NCBI GenBank assembly: GCA_015679605.1
Contig: JAAAVE010000052.1
Coordinates: 1 to 40,689 of the forward strand
Direction: 5' to 3'
From: Podila epigama
Taxonomy: Eukaryota; Mortierellomycota; Mortierellomycetes; Mortierellales; Mortierellaceae
Length of the DNA stretch: 40,689 nucleotides
Numbering within the stretch: position 1 is the stretch's first letter; each line of letters starts with the position of its first letter. Position numbers and translations under genes: made by a program. The notes beneath the pieces were generated by a model. The model was not told the DNA's origin, did not search any database, and saw only the letters and a list, made by a program, of their open reading frames with translations. Shown here piece by piece: positions 11,301 to 22,222 of the stretch.

Positions 11301-13268
11301 ATGGTCGCAATCTGCTTGCAACATCGCGAAAGAATTCATGAGTTAAGTGAGCTACCATGCGGGCAGTCCATTGGACAAATGCCATCCCAGCCATTATAAG
11401 CTTGGAGTTGGTGAGCGGACCTAAGGAATTTTAGATTGAGTGAAGTGGAGGCTTGAGGTTACGAACAAGTCCCTTCTTCCTTACTCATTTACAATTCGTG
11501 CACACTTCTATTCGAATGGCTCAACATGCTTCCATACCATACAGACAGTCAAAGGACACCTGAAGTGCCGAAGGAAATGTCTCTGTCGCGATTTTCGATT
11601 TTGAGAGGTAACCCATAATCCTGAGCTTGACGACGTTGGAGCTCGGAGAACGAAATATATTTTCCTTGCCTGGAAAAATGCATTCAATTACTCAGTCCAT
11701 GTTAAGGCGCTTTAGTTTACATATATGTCAATGTAATACAATTCAGTTACCTGGTATAGGTGTTCCTTTGTTCGACCCTTGATACATCAAAAAAAGTCGA
11801 TCTACGACCTGTTTGTTCTCCATATCAGGCAACGTGAGCCGCTTTAATCCATCCTCGCCCATCGTTGCCACCTCGTTGTAAGCATCGCCAGTGGCACCAA
11901 TCAGCGCAATGAAGCGCTCTAAATGGACCACTGAGGGAGAGGCATCTGGGAATGAAGTGGTCGAGCAGATGAATCTCAAGGCGCCAGTCTAGTCAAAGAA
12001 CAGGATTAATATATGGTTCTTCTGGACACTTGCTTACTGTAAATCACGATGTGCTCTCTAAAAGGTATTTATCCACGCCTACCTTGATGTTCTTGAGACC
12101 ACTCGTTGAAGCCCACGCGGCTTTTCCATTGTATGTAACTTGTTGCACTGATAGCGGACTCATTCCTGCAGGAACATTCGCACTTGATTCCGAATTAGTT
12201 GGAACTGTTCTATCAGGCAAAGGACTAGAAGTGTATGAAAATCAGTTAGTGCCTTGTACGCGAAATATATTAGTATTCATTCAAGTATGTACCTGCTCGG
12301 TCCTGATTCACTCAGCCGTTGATGAGATGTGTTTGCTGCGACAACAGGCTGACGATAAAGAAGAACGTCCTGCAAGCGGCCAAGTAAACAAAGGGCATCA
12401 TTCGGATTGCTGATAAAGCCATAGGGATCCGACGTCGTGTTGTCTTCGTTGTGTTGTTTGATTAATGACAAAGCCTGAGGAATGATGGAGAAGAGTCAGT
12501 GGAAACGTATGGTTGCTAATCAAAAAAAAAGTGGTCGAAGGCAATTCAAATCTGAACTTACATATAAGATAAGATGGACCAGCGTTGTTTGCTGCTGCAC
12601 AGGTCGTGTTGAAATCCCTTTGATTAAGTGAGGAAGTGAAGTAACTATGTCCTAGAATGCAGCGAAAAGTACAGTATGTTAATGACTAGAGCCTACCACA
12701 GTATCATTTCTTTAGGCGGCGTATTTTTTATCATACCTCAAGCGGGAGTCTTTCAAATCCCATCTCGATATAGATCAGCGTAAAGTTCCTGACCATTGCT
12801 ACATCATTCGTGGAGAACTGCTGTAAGAGAGCATCCACCGGTAACTGGACTGCAGACTTTGAGCGGACGCGCTTGTTGATGTGGGTCAAGATGCCGATGA
12901 TCTTCATTTGTACATACATAGGGAGTGAATATGCGTCGAAGATTGTTAAGATCAAACACTTAGTAGCCATGGAGTCAGCATGTGTAAGAGAGACAGAGAG
13001 AGACAGGCCGTCAAATACATGCCTTGGAGCGGACAGCCTCTACTGGGCTGGCCAATTTGAGCAGCACCGGACAAAGAAATGTTTTGAGAGTCTTTTCCAG
13101 TTGCGCATCGGTTTCCGCCAGTGCAAACCGCAGTTCGACATTATCCAAGAGTTCTAAGACAAGGTCCGAAAAAGTAGTTAGCCGAACGCTCTATTGCATG
13201 TGCAATCGAATAGCTGAAACATTAGGAAGACATGTAGGAAATAGCAACTTACTTAGATCGTCAGCCAT
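5331..13268 (-). CDS. ECM29: ECM29 proteasome adaptor/scaffold
   Basis: Twenty-seven exons from ATG at 13268 to TAA at 5331 sum to 1839 codons in phase, close to the length known for human and yeast Ecm29 (about 1850). Ecm29 is a HEAT-repeat protein that links the 26S proteasome core to its cap and to endosomal, motor and other partners. Family landmarks: start MADDLKLLDNVELRF and LAETDAQLEKTL; IQLP-type segment KSAVQLPVDALLQQF; FIYVKMG-type TLIYIEMGFERLP; the central LRHGSLLAVGFVLGR; DELTQ-type ELTQEVASKGIGLVYDLGD; SMWQSRKGAAFGFSSI; SSCLAMADLLQGR; C-terminal KDPVPSVSEAAAVLY. Exon edges: 13268-13253, 13153-13023, 12901-12737, 12651-12562, 12474-12293, 12224-12083, 11988-11751, 11669-11538, 11420-11356, 11243-11153, 11066-11010, 10925-10729, 10628-10061, 9964-9861, 9770-9612, 9519-8869, 8778-8724, 8628-8079, 7993-7596, 7478-7390, 7311-7204, 7103-6878, 6791-6489, 6397-6234, 6131-5876, 5798-5535, 5449-5331. 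It is divergent from the F-BAR gene. Confidence 0.96.
12902..13022 (-). other. ECM29 intron 2, apparent GC-AG intron
   Basis: Exon 2 ends ...VRSK with AAG, and the next bases are GCATGT, matching the GC donor consensus GCAAGT at five of six positions. The intron ends ATGAAG, and exon 3 starts with IIGILTHINKR. Joining here gives the eleven-residue spacing between VRxK and NKR that the family shows. The only nearby GT donor (one codon later) would be out of phase with any AG acceptor I can find. Confidence 0.6.
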
Positions 13269-13545
13269 GGTGAAAAGTGAGTATGATGAAATGATGAAGA
13301 AAACATGTCATCGTTGTCATTGTTGATAAAACTTAAATGGACAGAGACGCGCGTTCCTGCGTGCGTGTCCTTTGCTCGAGCATTTATCTCACAATTAAGG
13401 GGTATTCCACTCCATTGAGGAGAGCTTTCACCACCAACCTCCTTTTTTTCCCCTCCACATTGTCCCTCCACATTGTTCAGCCCCATTAACCTCTTCATTC
13501 AGGCGACAAGGAAAGCTAGAACTTTACCAGCTGCACATCAAACCT
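13269..13545. promoter_or_regulatory. Shared divergent promoter, ECM29 / F-BAR
   Basis: A 277-bp spacer separates the two ATGs, which point away from each other, so both core promoters and 5' UTRs must fit here unless they extend into the genes. It holds a pyrimidine-rich plus-strand stretch (about 13427-13500, with several CCTCC/CCCC runs) just before the F-BAR start. I see no clear TATA box. The regulatory role is inferred from gene orientation. Confidence 0.55.
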
Positions 13546-16221
13546 ATGAACACAGAGAGACCTATTGGTGCTGAGGAAGAATTCCTTCCCCGATTCTCAC
13601 GGAACTTCTGGGTAGGACATTATGCTTTATGAGGGCGAGCAGTGCTTCGCCCATGTGACTGCTACCAAGGATGCCAGAATGGCAGCTGACCCAGCTTCTA
13701 TTTGATTTCGCTGTCTCCATGTTCAACAGGGCAAGGATGATGCTGGATATTCAGCGCTTACCACGCGAATGCGCCATGCAAAGACAACCTGCCAAGAGAT
13801 TTTGGGAATGTTTCAAGCGAGGTAGATGCTCTGCATTCGAGATTTTTTTTTATTTTTATTTTTTTTTCTTCTTCTCGTCCTTTTCATAACACCTTGTACA
13901 TTCAGAGCCGCCTTAGAAGAAGAATATGGAAAAAAGCTATTGAAACTATCCAAGTCTCCGCTCGGCAAGGATGAGCTAGGGTAAGATGAGGCATTCGAAC
14001 GTCTGTTACGTAACATACAATTTTCTTATACGTACTTTCTTGTATAGATCTCTGCGTGACTCGTTGGATGTTGTACGCTACGAAATAGAGGCAACTGGAA
14101 AGTCGCATATTGAGTTGAGTAGCAAGATGCGTGACCAACTTGAGAACGCTTTAGCAGAGTTCAATAATGCTCAGAAGGACAAGAGAAAGTTGGTACGTAA
14201 ATTTCTCGTGAGAGTCATAGGACCATTAGGTTTCCGAGTTTTAACTTTCATTTTTCCACCTGCGCGCCACAGCACCAAGCATCGATTGACAGGACGTTTA
14301 GAAACAAACAGCTGTATTTACAGCAACTTGTAAAGGTATGAAATTTCTTGTATAAATTGGCATCATGGTGTTCAAGTAGATGAATGGTTTTACTAATAGT
14401 ACATGTCCACGACGTACGCGGTATACGCTCTAGGCCCGAGAAAAATACGAAGCAGAATGTCTGCGCACAAAAGGCCTTTCCGCTGCCAAGATGACTCTTG
14501 TCGGCAAAGAATTCGACAAGATGTCTCTCAAAATGGAGAAGACGGAGCTGGCTTCTCGTGCTGCTGGTAAAAGACATTTTTCAACAATCCCCCCTCATCG
14601 TTTACACGTTTGCTTGCCTGCCCCTTTGATTAAATATTCTCATTCAACTGACAGATGTAGAGTATCAGGCCAGCATTCGCCAGCTCACCGACATTAATGA
14701 CAAATGGATTAACGAGTGGAGAGCAGCATGCGATGTAAGCAGCGTACTTATCAGACCCTTATTTCTCCAGCAATGCAGGTACTTCCCGCTAACTGCTCTA
14801 TATACCTTGGTTGATTAGAAATTTCAGCTTCTCGAGGAGCAGCGGATAGAATATGTTCGCACAAGTCTCTGGAACTATGCAAACATCATCTCCAGTGCTT
14901 GTGTTGCAGATGACGAGGTTGGTCGATTTTGCTCACTTTTACGCTACCCACTACATTATTTGATTGATATACAGTCGTATTAAAAAGCAAAATCTTTTCC
15001 TCCTCTCCAGTCGTGTGAGCGCATTAGGTCCTCCTTAGAGATGTGCGATGTTAACCAGAATCTGCAGAGCTTTATCGAAGCCCATGCAACGGGAGAAGAA
15101 ACTCCAGACATTCCAACATACCTCAGTGCACAGTTTAAGACCGCTCCGGGAAATAACGTCATAGACAACGCTCATTCAGCCAAAACACAAATGCATGACA
15201 CGAAGACTAGAACCGTTTCAGGTCCTCACCAGCCCATACCTGAGTACGAAGCCAGCGCACTTACTACACGAAGATCATCGCAACATGCATCCAGCGATGG
15301 TGTAGATTTTATCGCCGATACGGAGAGTACTGCGCATGTTCAGCCCATCGATGTAGCTTTGACGGTCGGCAACAATGTTTTCAAACTGGACCCTCACGCC
15401 ATCAACATGCTCAACCAACCTGAAGGCGTTCGGCCCCAGGGTGGACTCTTGTCCTCAGCGAACCAAAACGATAGGCCCCAGGAAACGGCTTCAAAGACAA
15501 GTAAATCCTCTGCCGAAAATACTCTTGGTATTTCACTTGATGTCACAGGCTCTGTGAAGGAGGACAGGTTTCCTCATTGGCAGTCTCAAGCACAAAGACC
15601 AAACTTGGGAACTATCTCGTCATCTCACCCAGGTGGACAAGGGCATCATCAATATGCATATACAGAAAAGCCATGGTCAGCTGACCAGGTACAAGTACCA
15701 CATTCTCGCAGTCAGACGATGCCCATCCCAAATGATACGACATACCAATATGTCCCCCCATCAGAAATTGTGCACAGACGGAGTGTGAGTGGAGCTCATG
15801 CAGACGATTCACTTTCTTACTATCATCAGCAGTCTTCTCATCAAGTTCACACAAGGAAAACAGACACTTCTCTGCCTCTGGCAGCTGCGACAGTGGAGAC
15901 ATCGTTGCACGACGGTAAACCCATTCTCTTTTATGGTAAGTGATCTGGAGATGCATCTTCCTCAAAAAAAAAAAAAAAAAAAAAAAGGCTTGCGACCCGT
16001 TGAATAACATTCCCTCCTGTCATGGAAAAACTGGTATCATAGTTCGAGCGATTTATGACTACGAGGCTACAATTCCAGAAGAACTGAGTCTTAAAGAAGG
16101 TGACACGCTTGCAGTCTTGCACACGCGAGATGATGGCTGGTGGGAAGGGGATCTATTGACGGAGTATCCAGGCTTACAGCGCGGATTATTCCCCAGTAAC
16201 TTTACTGAACCCATAATGTAG
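13546..16221 (+). CDS. F-BAR and SH3 domain protein (Cdc15/Imp2/Hof1-like)
   Basis: Ten exons (13546-13611, 13730-13821, 13906-13980, 14048-14192, 14273-14335, 14434-14566, 14655-14734, 14819-14917, 15011-15935, 16043-16221) sum to 618 codons in phase. Residues about 15-265 form an F-BAR domain that binds and curves the plasma membrane: FSRNFWGKDDAGYSAL, then RAALEEEYGKKLLKLSKSPLG, a long helical KYEAECLRTK region, and CDKFQLLEEQRIEYVR. Residues about 275-555 are Ser/Gln/His-rich and look disordered. Residues 560-618 are an SH3 domain (VRAIYDYEATIPEEL, DDGWWEGDL, GLFPSNF) with the usual ligand-pocket residues. This order, and the short linker ILFY just before the SH3, match fungal proteins of the contractile ring and endocytic patches. 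Which paralogue it is cannot be settled here. Its stop lies 20 bp from the WDR7 stop. Confidence 0.93.
15964..15986. repeat. 23-nt A homopolymer in F-BAR intron 9
   Basis: The run lies in the intron 15936-16042, shortly after the donor GTAAGT. An open frame continues through it (KKKK...ACDP), but the phase-correct acceptor is ATCATAG at 16036-16042. That removes the homopolymer from the mRNA and joins ILFY directly to VRAIYDYE. Confidence 0.9.
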
Positions 16222-16241
16222 AGTACGACTTGACTTTTGAG
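16222..16241. other. 20-bp convergent intergenic spacer
   Basis: Only twenty bases separate the F-BAR stop codon (TAG at 16219-16221) from the WDR7 stop codon (16244-16242 on the minus strand). Each 3' UTR and cleavage site must therefore extend into the other gene, so the two transcripts almost certainly overlap in antisense. Confidence 0.85.
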
Positions 16242-17637
16242 CTAAATATTAAACGACATAATGTGATCGAACACCGAGAGCTTTACGACGCGGTCGCCAG
16301 TCCAATCAAACTTGATATTGTTGCACATTGTCTCTTCAGAACCTGTAGAGTCATATGTAAAGATATGCAACGAACGTGAAATATGTGGAATATTCTTATG
16401 TCAGTGTTTTGCACGCCATGATTAAGAAATCAGAAAACCTCTTTCAAGGGTGTATCTGTCTGTCAAAAGCTTACCAGTGAGGATCGATTCCTGTAGCGCA
16501 AAATTCATTGTCCTGCTCGAGTGCTGAGATGACAAGGATGGTAGAGAGCTGTGACTGCCGCTCGACGTCCTTGACGTTGAGCTGGTAGAGTTGTTTCCTC
16601 CCCAAAGACTGCCTCCACCCATGAGCATACCGAAAAACCCAGGATTTGGGTGCCATAGTCGAACGTTGCCCTCTTTGATCGAACATGAAATGATGGTTTT
16701 GCCATCTTTTGAGAAAGACACTGCGGAGACAGCCTTTGTATGGCCCTCCAAAATTTGCCAACGAGTAGCCGTCTGCAAGTCATAAACAATGATAGCCCCT
16801 TCCAGTGTGCCAACAGCCAGTTTTTGGGAACCCACATGGACATCAATCTGTGGGAACGATTGTACAAGATCAAGTAGGACCGATGTTCCAACCGGTAAAA
16901 TGGCTTCTCGCACATGTGATATCGTTGGATCCAACGATTTAACGATTGCCTCAGAGAGTTTTGGAATGCCACTGTAGAGAACACTTGGACTCTACATGCA
17001 TCAAAGCCTGTTTGTTAGTATGAGTAAACGATGATGTCCAAAGTGTAACATAGATTGTACGCACTGTGTTCATTACCTTGCGAGCGATAATAGAGATAAG
17101 TTTCAGCAGTCCCGTCTTCTCTGACACTCTTTTACATTCCAAGATCTCTTGTGTAAGAGTAGCAACAAACAATGCATGGTTAACCCCTGCTATTTGAGCG
17201 ACAGCTCTTTTGGCCCGTCGGGAGACAAGACTTCCGCCTGATTGCTCGTCCATAGCCAAGGCGAAGAGTGTTTTCAGTACGGTGTCAGCTCGAATAAATG
17301 ACTGCCAACTTTTAAATCCTTGCGCCAGGAGATCAATTGAGGCGACTTTGTAAGAGACTCGCTGGTCATCATTCAGAAGAATGGTCAAAGACAATGCTAC
17401 CAACTTGCGTACTCTGTATTAATGAAAATTTTATCATGATGTGAGTTCCTTAAAAAATAACTCGTGGACGAAGAAAATTTGCAAGGTCCAAGAGAAATTA
17501 CCTTTCGGGAAGAGCCTCAGCCTTCTCTGCTCCAAGGATTCCGAGAATAATGGTCGACCTCGCCATATGTTGACTCGAGCAGGACCCAGGTAAAGCTGAA
17601 GCTGGCACTGTTCGAGAGGCAATAAAAAAAAAAAAAA

Positions 17638-17705
<68 letters not shown>

Positions 17706-20700
17706 AGTATTGCCCTTGAATCGAACAATCCTAAAGCCTGATATAATCGATATCATTCTAGTCTTACGATAATCAAACCAGTATTTCACCAATGACGCGA
17801 CATCCGCTTTGGAAAGACGCTCGATCGTTGACAGCAATACAATCTTGGCAGCCTCTTGAATTTCAGCTAGAAGAATATTTTCCAATTCATGTTTTCAGTA
17901 TATCGAGTATATGCCATATACACCATATTATCTCGCTTCCTCGCACATCTTACCTTGAGGATCTTGCCAGTACTTCACCAAGAATGAAAGCGATGGTGGA
18001 CTGAATTGAGGGCCAATAATATCTTGGACAGCGCCACAGTATCCTCTTGACCAAGTATCAAGATCCACATCCACATTCTGTGCTTGTGCTATAGCTTTGC
18101 TGAGGGATAGGACCGCGACGAATTTTGATGCCGTAAGGGTTGGCGACACACACCATGATCCGCCTTGTTGTGTCCCTGCTAATGACGACTGCAGTGAGAT
18201 ATTTCCATACGTTCTAGGGAAAGGATGATGCGAAATCGATATTAAGTAATCAACCATGCTGGTCCGATCGCACGGAGCAAACAGGAGAACAAGTTTCCTA
18301 TGCCTACCCTTTGATCCCAAGAGCAACTGCGGCAACGGGGCTCGGAAGATTCAAGAGCTTTCGAATGGACTGAGCGTACGCATCATTTTCCGTCACCAAA
18401 AGGCTTAGAACAGCTTTAGCAGCATCAAGGCATTGTTGTGTCTTGTTAGAGGGCACGCTTGGTGCGTTGTCGATGATGGGAGATTGCCCTCCCGGCACTG
18501 TCAAACGTGACTGACTGCTAAAGATCCGTTTTCGGGAACCATGAACTGCGAGCTCCGTATTTGCGCCAGTTTGAGGTGTCTTGGACGAGAATGCTCCCTC
18601 ATTCTGTATTTCGTTGGGACGAAGAGGCGTCAGAGCACTCAGGATGATCTTCGGATTTACTAGTAGCACAGGCAAATGCACTACATGAAATTTTTTTTAG
18701 CTGAGGAGTTTTTGTGTCTAAGAAACAGCATTGAAAGCGCAACGACAAAGACCTACCTGAGCTCATGAGAGGTACGGTTAAGCAGTCAAAGGCTTGCTTC
18801 GATATAAATGAGCGATCACGTCCAATGATACTAGGAGTCGTTGAGGTCAGATTGTTATAGGATTAAATGGTCCATTGAATCGTCATACCAACAAAAGAAA
18901 ATGTACAACATCCAGCAAGTATTATGTAGTATACAGCATACAGCATACAGCATACAGCATACAGAATTCAGAATTCAGTGTACAAAAAATCACAAACACA
19001 CACACACACACACACACACCTGGTGCTCCAGCGTCTGTCTACGATCATGTCACGGGCAGTTTCTCCTTTGACAACACGTTCTAAATGGCCGGTTTGCATC
19101 TACGTCGAGGAAGGATCAAAATGTGAAAACTCGTAGGAATAATTAAGTATGTACCCGTTCTCTTGCACGCAGATATCCCACTAACCTGCCAGACAAATGC
19201 GGCTCCATCAGCATATGATAAGACAATGTAGTCTTCTGGAGGCCGCCACTGGATAGCCTTAAGCGGATGTTCATAGGCGCCGAACAGGAATATACTAATT
19301 ATGTGGATAGAAACCGAGCGATTGTTGATCGTTAAAATTGAAAGACGTACATTTCCAAACTGGGCACCGCTTAATCTTACCAACTCATCTCCTCGATCGA
19401 TATCACAGCTACAGAATAGTCCTCAGCTACCGATATTACACTTCGACGGATTCTAGAGTTCACGTCATCCGGTACCTGAAGGAAGTGTGTCACGGGTAGG
19501 CTGTGGTTGTTGAAACATGCTGTTTCGGTTCTTGCCCTGAAACGATTGTGTTGTGTACATAAAGAGAGTGAGAATGGGAGAGCAATGAATTGAGTATGAA
19601 AGAATACCACAGGGAATAACGTCCAATAGAGCATGCAAGATGCGATCCTTACGAAACATTCCATATCCTAGTCGAGCAGTCATCTCCGCCTGTCAAGAGT
19701 AATGAGCGCTCCATCAACTCGTCCGACGTAAATATACATCTGACAGGTCCAGTGTGTCCTTTCGGGAGACGGTTATCGCCAGAAGCCTTCACGGAAAGTC
19801 CTCTGGCCATCAAAGGCAAAGCACTCTCAACATCTGACACCCATATGTCTCCATTTGCTAACAACATCAACGACGAAACCAATGTCATCAGTATGATATG
19901 ATGGTACCGAACCATAAAAAAATAGGAAGACGACCCCCCTCAATTCTTACCGAAGCCAAATGCAACTGTGTTATCGCTGACCATGTATGAGCAAGTAACC
20001 ACAGGATTTTCATCCGATAACAGTGAGCCCTTACTCCAAGGAAATATCTTGGTGGTAGGGCTGCACGAAGAGCCTGAAAATATAGTAGGTAGGTGTCTAT
20101 CTATTAGAATGGCTTTTAAGCAGTCGATGTTGATATAAAATACATTTTACGACCCTAATGTGTGTGTGGACAATACCTCTTAAGGCGGTACTGGAGGATT
20201 GTATCCCACCCTGAACACTTGCTAGGCTCAAACTGTAGACGGAATCGTTCACCTTAAACAGCAGTACGTGCGATGGGAACGATACTGGAAGATTCCATTC
20301 ATAGGCTATCCAGGAATTTGAAAAAAAAAATGTACACAAGTCTAATGAGAACCACGACAACAACTGTAAACTACAAAAGCTTCGTCGCACTACTTCTCAA
20401 TGTTCGGCCCATCGCCTACCCTGGACATTCATTGTTGCGGCTTGTTTTACCCTAAGGTCGTTATTAATACTTTCGAGTATGAGCGCGTGCGAAAAAGAGA
20501 GAGATAAAGATGGAGATGGAAAGAGGATATAATGCAGTTTAGTCATTACATTCATCCAAAAGCTTACCTTGCTAATTGTCCTGCTGTACCATCGGGGGTT
20601 ATCTGTCGCTCAAAGTCAGGCTGCTGCAGCTCCAAGATCGAATAAGCAAAGACATGGCCGCTCTATTTGATGACGTCAAAACAAGAATTAAGCAAATGTA

Positions 20701-22125
20701 TGTAGACAATGTCCCAAGTATCAACCTCCAGGCAGCATAAATCAACCTACCTGCGTCCATAGAACAATATCATCGTCGCTTATGAATTCAGCGCCTGCAA
20801 AGGATTCATTTTCTGCACACGGAATAACATAACAGGCTTGCTTTTGTGAATCGAGGCATACAACCTACAGTTCCAAAAGAAAAAACAAAATTTTGTTAAT
20901 ATTGGCGGATTAATTCTAGGTATGTAAAATATATAACATGTTCGAGAATGCAAAACATAGATGACAACAAACCTGAACGCATTCTCTGCAAACAACAGCG
21001 GCCCAGGATGCTCTTCGGTTCGAAGCAACCAAAGCCACAATCGTGGCATTCGGTCTCGTGCAGACGTTGAACACCTTGGTTTTCACCATGGCAAGGGTCG
21101 AGACATCAAACACCCAAATGGAGAGCTTGAAGTCGGAAGATACTGATAGAATTCTACTGCGAGCATCTGGATAGTTATTTGGCAACATACGTGTAAATTT
21201 CTTCTCTCACTCAAGACAGGCTCGGATAACAGTAAGAGAATACTAGTGTTCCTGTACCTTCACCTGGCGAAAATGTACAACAAAATACCCAATCTACATG
21301 TCCACCCCAAACACGTAGAATTTCAAGCGAAGTGGCATCTAAAATACATGCTTCATTTGCCATTCCTGCACACAAAATGTAGCTCGAGGTCGAGAGTCCA
21401 ACCTATCGAGAAAGAAATGCGTTATTAAAGCAGCCATTGATATCGACTGAAAGCAAAAAGAGGGTTGACACACTTGTCCAGATAACACCGCAGCACAAAC
21501 CTTGTTACCGCTTTCTAGAACAACCAGATAGCATGGGACACCGATGAATGCTCCTGGATTTGTCTGCAAACATCGTCCGTCTGCTAGGTTCCACTTTTTG
21601 ACATCTCTATGATAACGGAACAACAGCAGTTGATATTGGAGAGATCCTTAATACTACGCCACAGAAAAGGCCGCATATCACCACAATGACCATTTGACTT
21701 ACCCATCCTGCGAGACGCTAATCAAGATCCAGTCCCATGTATGCGCCGAGTCACCTTGAACATACATAGCCGCAAGTGCTGTGATGCGGGTATTGTGACC
21801 AACAAGCAACGATCTTGGCTCCAGCTGTCGCATAGCATATTCATGTAAACGCAGAGTCAGATGTGTGAATATGAAGTAGAGATATCAATATCTAAACGAC
21901 AGCACATTGCCGTCCTACCTCAATATATGACTCTTTATTCTCCTCTGGTCGTTCAACGTTTTCCTGACCACAGCCTTCGTGCATTGCTCCATGTAAAACC
22001 CAAATGAGACCGTCCTCCAGGCCGACAATGACATTTCGGTCACATGTTAGGGATGTCGAGATAGATGCGACAGAGACATCTCTGGGCCAGAATGCGATCG
22101 GGATGGAGAATGAGGTTGAAGTCAT
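16242..22125 (-). CDS. WDR7: WDR7/rabconnectin-3-beta-like WD40 protein
   Basis: Twenty-two exons sum to 1225 codons in phase: 22125-21919, 21824-21703, 21606-21501, 21402-21264, 21166-20973, 20864-20751, 20662-20568, 20451-20420, 20305-20177, 20073-19951, 19857-19653, 19536-19381, 19294-19186, 19099-19020, 18830-18757, 18680-18308, 18213-17954, 17866-17768, 17607-17502, 17413-17077, 16991-16475, 16342-16242. In animals WDR7 works with DMXL (Rav1) proteins to assemble and activate V-ATPase on endosomes and vesicles. Landmarks are an N-terminal WD block with IVGLEDGLIWVLHG, PRSLLVGHNTRITAL, LPKGHTGPVRCIF, LLTGGDDCSTRIWN and HPLKAIQWRPPEDYIVLSYA; a helical middle (STIILGILGAE, LVALSLTILL); and C-terminal repeats (VGTLEGAIIVYDL, EGHTKAVSAVSFSKDG) ending in KLSVFDHIMSFNI. 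Splicing was read by eye, and small errors in middle exons are possible. Confidence 0.9.
17624..17703. repeat. Poly-A plus (GA)n tract in WDR7 intron
   Basis: An A-run (17624-17646) is followed by about 28 GA units (17647-17703). On the coding strand of WDR7 it reads (TC)n then poly-T and ends about 16 nt before the acceptor CAG at 17608. It therefore forms a very long polypyrimidine tract for that intron. Confidence 0.92.
18931..18964. repeat. ATACAGC heptamer tandem repeat
   Basis: Four perfect ATACAGC units plus a partial ATACAG, followed by a degenerate pair (AATTCAG AATTCAG). It lies in the WDR7 intron between exons 19020 and 18830. It is non-coding, with no sign of a mobile element. 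Confidence 0.9.
18997..19019. repeat. (CA)n microsatellite at a WDR7 5' splice site
   Basis: On the coding strand it reads GTGTGTGTG... and begins exactly at the intron donor after exon 14 (...AGCACCAG). The first GT of the microsatellite is the splice donor, so every later repeat is a potential alternative GT. Details are given in the findings. Confidence 0.85.
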
Positions 22126-22222
22126 GTCTGTTCATGGTTCAAAGAGTCGAAGCATGCCGAAACGCGCTTTTCTTCTTTTCACCCCACGAGAAAAGTCACG
22201 TTTTTCTTTTTTTTTAAACATC
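22126..22222. promoter_or_regulatory. Shared divergent promoter, WDR7 / MON2
   Basis: A 97-bp spacer lies between the WDR7 ATG (22125, minus) and the first MON2 ATG (22223, plus). If MON2 starts at 22289 the spacer is 163 bp. It includes a T/C-rich run at 22168-22216 ahead of MON2. Either way both promoters must overlap, so co-regulation is likely. This is inferred from geometry. Confidence 0.55.

Noticed and set aside
13612-13640. F-BAR exon 1 extended as FWVGHYAL then stop
   Set aside because: Splicing at GTAGGA (13612) to GGCAAGGAT (13730) gives the conserved FWGKDDAGYSAL, so the extension is intron.
15940-16042. Lys-rich extension before the F-BAR SH3 domain
   Set aside because: It is translation of the intronic poly-A tract. 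The phase-correct acceptor at 16042 removes it.
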